Below are positions 1 to 7,464 of a stretch of 64,000 nucleotides of DNA, piece by piece; positions within the stretch are counted from its first letter, which is position 1; the number at the start of each line of letters is the position of its first letter. The translations under genes were made by a program, and so were the position numbers. Below the pieces are notes generated by a model. It worked only from the letters and a program-made list of their open reading frames with translations. It was not told the origin of the DNA and searched no databases. Source of the stretch: Mucilaginibacter flavus (GTDB taxonomy: Bacteria; Bacteroidota; Bacteroidia; Sphingobacteriales; Sphingobacteriaceae); contig NZ_JAUFPS010000043.1 of the NCBI RefSeq assembly GCF_030409315.1, forward strand, positions 1 through 64,000, in the 5' to 3' direction.

Positions 1-698
1 AGCGTATTTGGGATTAATCTATATTTGTAAACAACTAACAGGATTAAAGAAAAAAAACGTAAACTTTTTTCAGGACGAGACACAAATCAAAATCCTGTTC
101 ATCTAATAAATCTGTTTAATCCCGGTTCAGACAAAATTCTGTTCATTCTCAAATCCTGTAAATTCTGATTCAGACAAATGCATTAGGGATAGTAGCGCAT
201 ACCGGCCAATGAGGTTAAGGCCGGTGCAGTATGAGCGGATAGCCCGGGCCGTAGGCAATGCCACTATTAGATAAAAGATTTTTGGATGAATGATGAAAGA
301 CTGCCTGACATTCCACAATAAGAAATTGTCGACTCCAGACTTGAAATTTCAAAAACCTGGTAAATCGTTCGGGGCGCCCCTCCAATTTCACCGCCTAAAA
401 AGCATTTATTTTTCCTCCATTTTATAACTCTCCGTTCAACTTTCCCAATTTTACGCAGAAATGCTCCTTTTTGACCCCCCAAAATCAATGTTAACACAAT
501 GTTAATTCTGACATAAAAAAAGCAATTGTATTGGCATTTTACAATGAGCTGACTATCGTACCCATCGGGTCAAAAAATATATTATTATCAATCAAGCGAT
601 TAAATCAACGTGACTTTCGGATGAAAAATCATATATCATTTGCTGCTTTAATTTGCCCTGTGCTAAAACAAAAACAACTATCAAGCACAACAATGGTT
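1..698. other. Intergenic region with dispersed repeat and a structured GC-rich element
   Basis: No convincing gene is visible here. Positions 60-179 carry a copy of the dispersed family with the core CTGATTCAGACAA, which recurs near 17.1, 38.9, 47.3, 52.6 and 56.9 kb. Positions 181-270 form a GC-rich segment that contrasts with its AT-rich surroundings: a 7-bp perfect stem (ACCGGCC at 199-205 pairing with GGCCGGT at 216-224) is followed by a block containing GATAGCCCGGGCC, and both flanks carry related GGATAG words. Short minus-strand reading frames through this segment look like by-products of the repeat. The remainder (about 330-698) is AT-rich leader DNA in which I see no clear promoter box. 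Confidence 0.5.
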
Positions 699-1298
699 AT
701 GAAAAATTCATTTAAAATTTCAGCTTTAATTTTAGCTTTTGCCGGATTAAGTTTTGGCGCAAAAGCACAAACAGCAACTACTACCACTACAACAGCTACC
801 ACCACCACTACCGGCGGTATCCGTTACAGCATTGGTGTTGACGCTGGCATCCCGGTTGGTAACTTCAAAGATAACTACAAATGGAACTTAGGCGGTTCGT
901 TACAGGCAGATATCCCGGTTTACAAAAATCAATTGTTTGTAACAGTTAACGCCGGTTACAATAATGTTTTTGGTAAAAAGAATGTTGGTGGTGTGGCTAA
1001 TGCCGATGTAACTGATTTTAAATTATTACCAGTAAAGGCCGGTTTAAAATTCTTCCCTATCGAAAACTTTTATGTACAGGGTGAAGCAGGTGCAGCATTT
1101 TTGTTAAACAAATCTGATCTTGGTGCCAACAAATCAACCGCGTTTGTTTATGCTCCGCAAATTGGTGTACAGTTCCCGGTAAGCAAAAGCAGCTTTATTG
1201 ATGCAGGTGTACGCTATGAAGCTACTACCAAATATGCAACAGGTGTTGACCAAAGCAAAGTGAACTTTATAGGTATCCGTGTAGCTTACGGTTTTTAA
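699..1298 (+). CDS. Outer-membrane beta-barrel protein, secreted
   Basis: A protein of about 199 residues that I expect to sit in the outer membrane as a small beta-barrel; no ligand or enzymatic role can be read from it. It begins MKNSFKISALILAF with a typical Sec signal peptide ending at AKAQ. A threonine-rich linker (runs of T and ATTT) follows, then alternating hydrophobic and aromatic strands with glycine turns, and the chain ends in ...RVAYGF, the terminal aromatic residue expected of a barrel. The frame is open 168 nt further upstream, but that stretch is not signal-like; ATG 699 (or 693, adding MV) gives a perfect signal peptide, so I prefer it. A terminator hairpin follows, so it appears monocistronic. 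The family resembles the porin-like 'OMP_b-brl' group common in Bacteroidota. Confidence 0.8.
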   Translation: MKNSFKISALILAFAGLSFGAKAQTATTTTTTATTTTTGGIRYSIGVDAGIPVGNFKDNYKWNLGGSLQADIPVYKNQLFVTVNAGYNNVFGKKNVGGVANADVTDFKLLPVKAGLKFFPIENFYVQGEAGAAFLLNKSDLGANKSTAFVYAPQIGVQFPVSKSSFIDAGVRYEATTKYATGVDQSKVNFIGIRVAYGF

Positions 1299-1321
1299 TA
1301 TCGATCCTACATTTACCTATT

Positions 1322-1360
1322 AAAAAGGGAGGCCACGGTTGGCTTCCCTTTTTTGTTTTT
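1322..1360 (+). terminator. Rho-independent terminator after the barrel protein
   Basis: A 12-bp stem (AAAGGGAGGCCA / TGGCTTCCCTTT with one G-U pair) is followed directly by a T-rich tract. It lies 25 nt past the stop codon. Confidence 0.85.
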
Positions 1361-1473
1361 AGAGATATTTTTAACTTTTGCACAACTATAATTCAATAAA
1401 AACGTATCAGTTAATCACAAACTTTGTAACTTAACGGCTTTAATACATTTTACCATCACCTGTAATAATTGAT

Positions 1474-2901
1474 ATGAAGAAAATACTCATCATTGATGAT
1501 GAAGTTAACGTAGCCCTGTTGCTATCTAAGTTTCTGACACGCAACGGATTTGATGTAAGCACGGCATCAAGTGGTAATGCTGGTATGGAGGCCCTTAAGG
1601 GCGGCGAATACAATCTGGTACTTTGCGACTTCAGGCTGGAGGATACTGATGGCCGCGAAATGCTCAGGAATATAAAAACACAATATCCAAAAACCGGTGT
1701 AATTATTATTACCGGCTACTCAGATATTAAAATGGCTGTTGAACTTATTAAAATGGGAGCTTATGATTATATCACCAAGCCCTTATATCCTGATGAGATT
1801 CTGAACACCATCAACAAAGCTTTTGAAACCCACTACGCCCTGGTTGAAGAAGCCGAAAATACTACAACTGTAGTTGCCGATAAATCAAAAAGCAAGGAAA
1901 CTAAAAAACAGGTTTTTGCAAGCGAATTTGTTGCCGGCACCAGCAAGGCATCTAAAGAATTATTAAGGCAGATAGAACTGGTTGCGCCTACCAATTATAG
2001 CGTGATCATATTGGGCGAAAGCGGCACCGGTAAGGAATCGGTAGCCAAAAGCATTCACCTGAATAGCCCGCGCCATAACCAGCCGTTTATTGCGATGGAT
2101 TGTGGGTCCTTAACCAAGGAGCTGGCCGCGAGTGAGTTTTTCGGCCACGAAAAAGGGTCATTTACAGGCGCTTTATATACCAAAATAGGTCACTTTGAAA
2201 TGGCCAATGGTGGTACCTTGTTTTTAGATGAGGTAGGTAACTTATCTTACGAGATTCAGGCTGCCCTGTTGCGCACCGTTCAGGAACGTAAAGTTAAAAG
2301 AATAGGTAGTACCAAAGAGATTGATTTGGATGTGCGCATTATTATAGCTACCAACGAAAATTTGCAGGAAGGTATTCAACGCGGTAAATTCAGAGAAGAT
2401 CTTTATCACCGGTTTAATGAGTTTACCATATATATGCCTCCATTGCGCGATCGTGGTAACGATATCCTCTTATTGGCCGAGCACTTTTTAAAAATAGCCA
2501 ATAGCGAACTTGGGCGCGATGTTGAATCGTTTTCGCCAGAAGTGATTGATTGTTTCATGAACTACAGGTGGCAAGGCAATATCCGCGAACTAAAAAATGT
2601 GATCAGGCGGGCAGCCTTACTGGCCGAAGACAACGAGATTACCATGAAGGCCTTGCCCCTGGAAATTTCCAACTTTAAAACACCTTCGTTTGAGCAATCG
2701 TCATATTCATCATTTACCCAGGAAGCACCCGAAGTTAAGGAAAACCGCCACGATTTGAAAAACGCCGCGCTTGAGGCCGAGTATGAAACTATTATACGGG
2801 TTTTAAGAGAGGTGAACTTTAATAAAACTAAAGCTGCCGAAATTTTGAAGATAGACAGGAAAACTTTGTACAACAAAATGAAGGCCATCAACCTTAAGTA
2901 A
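1474..2901 (+). CDS. Sigma-54 dependent response regulator, NtrC/AtoC family
   Basis: A two-component response regulator that should activate RNA polymerase-sigma54 promoters after phosphorylation. Its 475 residues show the full architecture: receiver domain at about 1-120 with acidic pocket D8/D9, phospho-acceptor D52 (VLCDFRL), T80 and K102; AAA+ domain with Walker A GESGTGKE at 181-188, the sigma54-contacting loop as GSFTGA at 228-233 (a serine variant of GAFTGA), and Walker B LFLDEVG at 249-255; and a C-terminal Fis-type helix-turn-helix (NKTKAAEILKIDRKTLYNKM). No full histidine kinase is adjacent; instead a 69-residue HisKA-like protein starts 3 nt after its stop and is surely cotranscribed. 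Target genes are not apparent in this window. Confidence 0.95.
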   Translation: MKKILIIDDEVNVALLLSKFLTRNGFDVSTASSGNAGMEALKGGEYNLVLCDFRLEDTDGREMLRNIKTQYPKTGVIIITGYSDIKMAVELIKMGAYDYITKPLYPDEILNTINKAFETHYALVEEAENTTTVVADKSKSKETKKQVFASEFVAGTSKASKELLRQIELVAPTNYSVIILGESGTGKESVAKSIHLNSPRHNQPFIAMDCGSLTKELAASEFFGHEKGSFTGALYTKIGHFEMANGGTLFLDEVGNLSYEIQAALLRTVQERKVKRIGSTKEIDLDVRIIIATNENLQEGIQRGKFREDLYHRFNEFTIYMPPLRDRGNDILLLAEHFLKIANSELGRDVESFSPEVIDCFMNYRWQGNIRELKNVIRRAALLAEDNEITMKALPLEISNFKTPSFEQSSYSSFTQEAPEVKENRHDLKNAALEAEYETIIRVLREVNFNKTKAAEILKIDRKTLYNKMKAINLK

Positions 2902-2904
2902 CAG

Positions 2905-3114
2905 ATGGATTTGCAGCAACAGGAGAGAAGTCCGGAAGACGAAACACTGCGTAAATTGAAGCATGATATCAAAAACCAGTTGTCAAATATTCACCTGGCG
3001 CTTGAACAATTGAAATACGAATTGCCCGATTTGCCCGGCGATAGCCTGTTTTATATCGAGTTGATTAACACCAGTTCAACCAAAATAAACGATATGCTAA
3101 ATAACGCAGGTTAA
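2905..3114 (+). CDS. Small HisKA-like (DHp hairpin) protein without ATPase domain
   Basis: A 69-residue protein that looks like an isolated dimerisation/phosphotransfer hairpin of a histidine kinase. Residues 17-36 carry an H-box-like sequence, KLKHDIKNQLSNIHLALEQL, with H20 followed by D and the KN-L pattern of NtrB- or Spo0B-type H boxes. After a short turn (PDLPGDS) a second amphipathic helix (LFYIELINTSSTKINDML) resembles helix 2 of HisKA. No ATP-binding domain, membrane segment or sensor is present. It starts 3 nt after the stop of the sigma54 response regulator, so the two are probably translated from one message. By inference it could be a histidine phosphotransferase, a phosphatase or a dimeric sequestering partner for that regulator; none of this is shown by sequence alone. 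Confidence 0.8.
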   Translation: MDLQQQERSPEDETLRKLKHDIKNQLSNIHLALEQLKYELPDLPGDSLFYIELINTSSTKINDMLNNAG

Positions 3115-3142
3115 GCCTGCGTAAAGCACATATTTACTTTTT

Positions 3143-3174
3143 AAAACGCCAAAACTTTTTGGCGTTTTTTTGTT
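3143..3174 (+). terminator. Rho-independent terminator of the response-regulator operon
   Basis: A stem AAACGCCAAAA / TTTTGGCGTTT with a tiny loop runs directly into TTTTTTTG, about 30 nt after the small HisKA-like gene. Confidence 0.9.
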
Positions 3175-3273
3175 TAATACTGGTAACAGAAAAAGGGCTT
3201 TAAAGTCAAATAAATGAGCGTTAAGCCCGCTTTTGTCCTAACTCTTGATTCTAATCTCTTGACTCTATAAACA

Positions 3274-4317
3274 ATGTCGGTTTTTAACTATAAGCAGCGT
3301 AATAATATAATCCTGGTAAGCATTGTTGTGCTTGGTTGTTTTTTGCTTTACGCGCTTAGCGGCTTGTTTAGCAGTATATTAGGGGCTGTTGTTTTGTATA
3401 CCATTTTCAGGCCGTTGTATATTAACCTGGCCGAAAAACGTAACTGGCCCAAAGCCGCCGTCGCACTCATTATCATCTTTACTTCGCTCATTGTAATTGT
3501 GATCCCGTTTCTTACACTGAGTATTATGGTGGTGGGAAAAATTTCCAGTATCGATATTAAATCACTGCCTATTGATCAATGGACATCGAAGATTGATGCC
3601 TTTGCTGCAGCCAACCTTAACCAGCCTCATTTTGCCGAAGATACATTGCAAAAACTGGGTACATTTGGTACAAGCTTGTTCCCATCTATATTAAGCAGTG
3701 CCGCAAATATTATCATAACGTTGCTGGTATTGTATTTCATTTTATATTTTATGCTTACCCAAATGCGTGAGTTTGAGGCCGGAATGCTCAAATACGCGCC
3801 ATTTAGGGAACAACATGCGTTAAAATTTGCAGCGGCCCTACGCGATTCTACGTATTCTAACGTTTTAGGACAGGGAATTATAGCGCTTACTCAGGGAATT
3901 TTACTGGCTATGGGTTTTTATGCGTTAAGCATTCCGGATGCCATATTTTGGGGAGTTATAGGGGCTTTTATTTCATTTTTACCGGTAGTGGGCGCGCCTA
4001 CATTATGTATCCCGGCAAGTATTATTTTATTTGCGCAGGGCCATAATTGGCAAGGTATTACGTTGCTGGCTTACGGTTTGCTGGTTATAGGAAACATAGA
4101 TAATGTTTTAAGAATGATCATCAATAAACGTATTGCCAATACGCATCCTATTATATCTATCATTGGCGTGTTTATAGGCTTGCCTCTTTTTGGAATTTTA
4201 GGCCTGGTATTTGGTCCGGTTTTGTTATCTTACTTTCTGTTGTTAATGGAAATTTATGAAACAAACCGTATGGCTGCCGATAGGTTGGAGCGCATCCGTA
4301 CTGTGCCAGAAAACTGA
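3274..4317 (+). CDS. AI-2E family transporter (PF01594-type permease)
   Basis: An integral inner-membrane protein of 347 residues in the AI-2E transporter family (relatives YdiK, PerM, TqsA). The N-terminus has two adjacent hydrophobic helices (IILVSIVVLGCFLLYAL, then ILGAVVLYTIFRPLY), followed by a third (AAVALIIIFTSLIVIVIPFL), a soluble segment at about 95-150, and a C-terminal helical bundle with the family-typical glycine/proline-rich helices (WGVIGAFISFLPVVGAP and IIGVFIGLPLFGILGLVFGP). Substrate assignments in this family are uncertain (autoinducer-2, Na+/H+ exchange or others), so the cargo is unknown. The gene stands alone; a TTGACTCTTGATTC-type repeat lies just upstream of its ATG. 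Confidence 0.9.
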   Translation: MSVFNYKQRNNIILVSIVVLGCFLLYALSGLFSSILGAVVLYTIFRPLYINLAEKRNWPKAAVALIIIFTSLIVIVIPFLTLSIMVVGKISSIDIKSLPIDQWTSKIDAFAAANLNQPHFAEDTLQKLGTFGTSLFPSILSSAANIIITLLVLYFILYFMLTQMREFEAGMLKYAPFREQHALKFAAALRDSTYSNVLGQGIIALTQGILLAMGFYALSIPDAIFWGVIGAFISFLPVVGAPTLCIPASIILFAQGHNWQGITLLAYGLLVIGNIDNVLRMIINKRIANTHPIISIIGVFIGLPLFGILGLVFGPVLLSYFLLLMEIYETNRMAADRLERIRTVPEN

Positions 4318-4471
4318 CACAGCTATTGAACTGTTTTGTAAACAAAACTTCAAAAATTTAAAAAACACAAAAACTATTTATACAGAAATTGTATACAAAT
4401 AATACAATTGATGATATTTGGCAAGGTATTAGTATTAATCAATCAAATGTTCAACTTAAAATTATATTACA

Positions 4472-4738
4472 ATGAATGATAACTCAAAAGTAGTTGTTGC
4501 ATTACTTGCCGGTTTGGCAGCTGGGGCAGCTTTAGGTATTTTATTTGCACCTGATAAAGGTAACGACACCCGCGATAAACTGACCGAATCATTAAAAAAC
4601 CTTGGCGACTCCATTAAAGATACTGCCGCGGCCGAAATTGATAACCTGGTTGGCTTAAAAGATAAGGTTGTTGAGAACATTAAATCAAAAATCCGCGGTG
4701 CAGAAGAAGAGTACCAGGACGATTTGGAACACGCGTAA
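4472..4738 (+). CDS. YtxH domain protein
   Basis: An 88-residue protein of the YtxH family (general-stress-associated small membrane proteins). One glycine/alanine-rich transmembrane helix (VVVALLAGLAAGAALGILFAP) is followed at the membrane boundary by the family-typical FAPDKG motif and a charged amphipathic helix (DKLTESLKNLGDSIKDTA) suggestive of coiled coil. It is the first gene of a three-gene cluster with a holin-like membrane protein and an unassigned protein. A strong hairpin separates it from the second gene. YtxH proteins are often stress-induced, but their molecular role is unknown. Confidence 0.85.
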   Translation: MNDNSKVVVALLAGLAAGAALGILFAPDKGNDTRDKLTESLKNLGDSIKDTAAAEIDNLVGLKDKVVENIKSKIRGAEEEYQDDLEHA

Positions 4739-4750
4739 TTTTAATAATTA

Positions 4751-4784
4751 CCCGGATAACTGATGTTTGAATCAGTTATCCGGG
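4751..4784 (+). terminator. Perfect 14-bp hairpin between ytxH and the holin-like gene
   Basis: CCCGGATAACTGAT (4751-4764) pairs perfectly with ATCAGTTATCCGGG (4771-4784) around a 6-nt loop. There is no downstream T tract, so it may be a partial terminator or a 3'-end stabiliser that sets the ratio between the first gene and the two that follow. Confidence 0.6.
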
Positions 4785-4814
4785 ATTATAAAGTTATCAA
4801 ATAGACACCTACCT

Positions 4815-5165
4815 ATGGAAGCTGAAAAAGAAACAAAACCACCATTACCGCCCATTATTGACCAGTTAAAAGAATACGCCGAAACACGGTTTAAACTTTT
4901 AAAATACGAAGCCATTGAAGGCAGCACTTCAATATTGGCCAGCGTGATTACCGATGTGGTGGTGGTAATCAGCATGGTTTTGTGTTTTATTTTCGCCAGT
5001 GTTACTTTGGCTTATTTCCTGGCCGATGTATTGCATTCCAACTGGGAAGGTTTTGGATGTGTTGCCCTCATTTATTTAGTTATCGCTATTATCATCAAAC
5101 TAAATAAAAGTTCTATCGAAAAACCGCTGGCTAACATCTTCATTCAAAAAATATTTAAAAGGTAA
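4815..5165 (+). CDS. Phage-holin-family-like small membrane protein
   Basis: A 116-residue inner-membrane protein resembling the putative holin-superfamily group often found beside YtxH genes in Bacteroidota. A proline-rich cytoplasmic start (KETKPPLPPIIDQLKEY) and an amphipathic helix precede two transmembrane helices (about residues 41-66 and 76-97); the tail is basic (IFIQKIFKR). ATG 4815 is chosen because the open frame upstream overlaps the hairpin and is not conserved-looking. Despite the family name there is no prophage here, and the gene is cotranscribed with chromosomal stress-type genes; a role in envelope stress is inferred from company only. Confidence 0.7.
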   Translation: MEAEKETKPPLPPIIDQLKEYAETRFKLLKYEAIEGSTSILASVITDVVVVISMVLCFIFASVTLAYFLADVLHSNWEGFGCVALIYLVIAIIIKLNKSSIEKPLANIFIQKIFKR

Positions 5166-5170
5166 ACACC

Positions 5171-5617
5171 ATGAGCTACCAGATAAAAAGTATAAGCGAT
5201 TTGCAGGACGAAATATTCAGACTAAGAACCTTAGAAACCCAGCAAAGCGTTGCTTTAAAAGCCCGGTTTAGCAGCCCGTCGGCAATATTTTCGTCGGTGC
5301 TTACCTTGTTCCCACGGTCGGCAGATAGTGATGGTGTGCGCACCCCGGGTTTGTTTCATCCCGATATTTTAAACCTGGTATCGCGTTTTGTCATTCCGCT
5401 TACGTTGAATAAAACGTTGTTTAAAAAATCAAACTTCATTGTAAAAACCCTGGTAGGTTTGGTATCGCAAAAAGCATCAAACTACGTTAATGAAGAGTCG
5501 GTTTCGGGCGTCTGGGGAACGGTAAAAGGTATTTTTGAAAAATTCACCAAAAAGAAAGCGCAGGGCGAGTATAAGCCCGAGCCATATAAAAAGCCTGTTG
5601 GCGGGCCTGTGGTTTAA
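5171..5617 (+). CDS. Unassigned 148-residue protein, third gene of the ytxH cluster
   Basis: I do not recognise this family with confidence. The protein begins with a short helical segment (ISDLQDEIFRLRTLETQQ), has a central region of moderate hydrophobicity (DILNLVSRFVIPLTLNKTLF and IVKTLVGLVSQKASNYV) that could lie on or in the membrane, and ends in a basic proline-rich tail (KPEPYKKPVGG). It starts 5 nt after the holin-like gene, so the two are surely translated together. The company of YtxH and holin-like proteins is a recurrent arrangement in related genomes as far as I know, which points to a joint envelope or stress role. Confidence 0.7.
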   Translation: MSYQIKSISDLQDEIFRLRTLETQQSVALKARFSSPSAIFSSVLTLFPRSADSDGVRTPGLFHPDILNLVSRFVIPLTLNKTLFKKSNFIVKTLVGLVSQKASNYVNEESVSGVWGTVKGIFEKFTKKKAQGEYKPEPYKKPVGGPVV

Positions 5618-5657
5618 GCAATTTGACGCCAGTTGCCCGTCAATTAACATAAAAAAC

Positions 5658-5665
5658 TATTTTTG
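5658..5665 (+). promoter_or_regulatory. -7 promoter box (TAnnTTTG) for trmB
   Basis: TATTTTTG matches the Bacteroidota primary-sigma -7 consensus TAnnTTTG exactly; a TTG at 5633-5635 lies 22 nt upstream as a plausible -33 element. The trmB GTG start follows at 5683. Confidence 0.6.
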
Positions 5666-5682
5666 CACTTTATTTTTATAAA

Positions 5683-6330
5683 GTGGGAAAAGATAAGTTA
5701 CGGCGATTTGCCGAAATTGATACGTTTAATAATGTACTGCAGTTAGATGCCGGTAAGCCATTTAAAGGCGATTGGGCTACCGGATTTTTTAAAAACAGCA
5801 ACCCTGTTGTTTTAGAGTTAGCCTGCGGTAAAGGCGAATACACCGTTAACCTGGCCCAACTATTCCCTGATAAAAACTTTATTGGTGTTGATTATAAAGG
5901 CAACCGCATTTGGCGCGGAGCCAAAACGGCTATAGAAGAAAACGTACCCAATGTTGCCTTCTTGCGGATTCAGATAGAAAACCTATTGGATTACTTTGCC
6001 GATGGCGAGGTAGATGAAATTTGGATTACCTTTCCCGATCCGCAGCCGCAACTAAGTCGTGAAAAAAAGCGTTTAACCTCTCCTCGTTTTTTAGATAAGT
6101 ATATTAAAATATTAAAACCGGATGGCTGCGTAAACCTGAAAACAGATAACGATGGCCTGCATGCTTACACTGCCGAAAAGATTGAGGAGCTAAAGCTGAA
6201 CCTTCACGCGCGTACCGAAGATCTTTATAATTCGCCTTATGCCGATGAGGTTTTATCGATCAAAACCTATTACGAGAAAAAATATTTGAAGGATAATAAA
6301 AACATTAATTACCTTAAGTTTTCTTTTTAG
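5683..6330 (+). CDS. trmB: tRNA (guanine-N7-)-methyltransferase TrmB
   Basis: SAM-dependent enzyme that methylates N7 of G46 in the variable loop of tRNAs. The 215-residue protein has the TrmB version of the Rossmann methyltransferase: the SAM-binding LELACGKGEYTVNLA, the second-strand acidic IGVDYKGNRIWRGAKTA, and the characteristic WITFPDPQP catalytic segment followed by the RLTSPRFL tRNA-contacting motif. Length is normal for the family. The start is GTG (GTGGGAAAAGAT), placed 17 nt after a consensus -7 box; no in-frame ATG would keep the conserved N-terminus. It stands alone, followed by a repeat-filled gap before the alkyltransferase-like gene. Confidence 0.95.
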   Translation: MGKDKLRRFAEIDTFNNVLQLDAGKPFKGDWATGFFKNSNPVVLELACGKGEYTVNLAQLFPDKNFIGVDYKGNRIWRGAKTAIEENVPNVAFLRIQIENLLDYFADGEVDEIWITFPDPQPQLSREKKRLTSPRFLDKYIKILKPDGCVNLKTDNDGLHAYTAEKIEELKLNLHARTEDLYNSPYADEVLSIKTYYEKKYLKDNKNINYLKFSF

Positions 6331-6456
6331 GCTTAAAGTTTGAGCAAAAAGCTAAAAGCAGAAGGCTTAAAGCTTTTGCTTTTATTAGAAAATATCAATT
6401 AATTTTATGTGCCGTTGGTTAGCTTTAGGCTTTCGGCCTTTAGCTTTCAGCTTAAC
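6331..6456. repeat. Interrupted inverted repeat of AAGCTAAAAGC-type words
   Basis: The left arm at about 6346-6374 (AAAGCTAAAAGC, GGCTTAAAGC) is complementary, with permuted words, to the right arm at 6421-6453 (GCTTTAGGC, GCCTTTAGC, TTTCAGCTT). The right arm ends only 3 nt before the ATG of the next gene, so any transcript entering it would carry the structure in the leader. Confidence 0.75.
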
Positions 6457-6789
6457 ATGGAGGATATAACCTTTTTCGATAAAGTATACCAGGTGGCCCG
6501 GTTAATTCCCGAAGGAAGGGTGACATCATATGGTGCTATTGCCGCTTATCTGGGGACCAAGGGTTTATCGCGCATGGTTGGTTACGCAATGCAGGCCGCA
6601 GGCCGGGTTGAGCCGCCAGTACCGGCCCATCGTGTTGTAAACAGGCAGGGATTGCTAACTGCCAAATTTCACTTCGGCGGCAACCGCATGCAGGAAATGC
6701 TGGAAAGCGAAGGCGTACAAGTAAAAGACGGCCAGGTGCAGAATTTTAAAAATGTATACTGGGACCCAACTGTTGAGTTGGCGTTATAG
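6457..6789 (+). CDS. Alkyltransferase-like (ATL) DNA-repair protein, MGMT family without catalytic cysteine
   Basis: A 110-residue member of the O6-alkylguanine-DNA alkyltransferase family that cannot transfer alkyl groups: the invariant PCHR active-site motif is VPAHRVV here, with alanine in place of cysteine. ATL proteins of this kind bind O6-alkylguanine in DNA and flag it for nucleotide-excision repair. The helix-turn-helix and arginine-finger region is intact (PEGRVTSYGAIAAYLG then SRMVGYAM), as is the G-N-R segment of the binding channel (HFGGNRMQEML). ATG 6457 is used because upstream codons lie inside a repeat. The gene ends convergently with the VOC gene, the two stop codons lying back to back within 6 nt. 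Confidence 0.9.
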   Translation: MEDITFFDKVYQVARLIPEGRVTSYGAIAAYLGTKGLSRMVGYAMQAAGRVEPPVPAHRVVNRQGLLTAKFHFGGNRMQEMLESEGVQVKDGQVQNFKNVYWDPTVELAL

Positions 6790-7140
6790 CATCTCCAATA
6801 ACTCTATCCGGTTACCAAACGGATCAATAAAAGAAAAACGTTCCCGGCCGGGTATCACTGGTTCCTCTAAAAATTCAACATTATGGTTTTGCAGGTGCAG
6901 GCGCGCGGCGGCTATATTGGTAATCTCAAAAGCATTGTGCCTTGAGGTACGGGGCATGGCTTCTTCGGTGCTTAAATGTAGTTGGATATTAGCAATGTTA
7001 AACCAATAACCCTTTGAATTAAATTTAGGCCTTTCAATTCGTTCCAGGCCAATAATGTCGGTATAAAAGATTCTTGCCTCTTCCAGGCGTTCCAGCGGAA
7101 CAACTATTTGAAAATGGTCGGCACGTTTAAAATTGATCAT
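6784..7140 (-). CDS. VOC superfamily (glyoxalase/bleomycin-resistance type) protein
   Basis: A 118-residue single VOC domain. The N-terminal ADHFQIVVPLERLEEARIFYTDIIGLE is the usual first beta-alpha-beta unit with the metal-ligand position histidine (H9); the chain continues through a central WFNIANIQLHLSTEE strand and closes on SFIDPFGNRIELLEM, where the glutamate is the typical last metal ligand. The substrate cannot be told from sequence; members range from glyoxalases and dioxygenases to resistance proteins. It overlaps the 3' end of the ATL gene tail-to-tail by 6 nt. A hairpin-forming repeat lies just upstream of the start. Confidence 0.9.
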   Translation of the reverse strand: MINFKRADHFQIVVPLERLEEARIFYTDIIGLERIERPKFNSKGYWFNIANIQLHLSTEEAMPRTSRHNAFEITNIAAARLHLQNHNVEFLEEPVIPGRERFSFIDPFGNRIELLEML

Positions 7141-7464
7141 AAGCCCCCTCTAAATCTCCCCCGTTAGGGGAGACTTTTTATTAATTGTTTATAAGACCTT
7201 TTAATAGTAACGTTCAGATGTTGTTCTTTAAGTCTCTCGTCTTATTAAGTCCTTTGCTAAATTGTTTTTAAGCTCCTCCCTGTCAAGCGGCGATGTTTTA
7301 AGTTAAAGATTTAATGGTGATTTTAATATCGAACACTGAATGTCCAACATTAAATAATGAAGTAAAACATTCGATATTGGACATTCGAAGTTCATTATTC
7401 GATATTATTTTTACTTCTATTTTTCTCCGATTAAATAGTATTGATAAGGGTTGGGAGGAGCTCC
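7141..7464. repeat. Repeat-filled gap between two VOC genes
   Basis: Positions 7155-7173 hold a TCTCCCC / GGGGAGA hairpin embedded in TAAATCTCC-type sequence that looks like a dispersed palindromic element. Positions 7328-7406 form an interrupted inverted repeat with stuttering words (ATCGAACACTGAATGTCCAA against TTGGACATTCGAAGTTCA). I see no gene. Confidence 0.6.

Noticed and set aside
127..497. Two overlapping minus-strand open frames at the window start
   Set aside because: They read through the structured GC-rich element and repeat; no start context or homology is apparent.
531..698. Upstream extension of the first barrel protein
   Set aside because: It would place 56 residues before a clean signal peptide; the internal ATG at 693/699 is better.
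4815..5165. Prophage signal from a holin-family name
   Set aside because: There are no other phage genes, integrase or attachment sites; this small membrane family occurs chromosomally.
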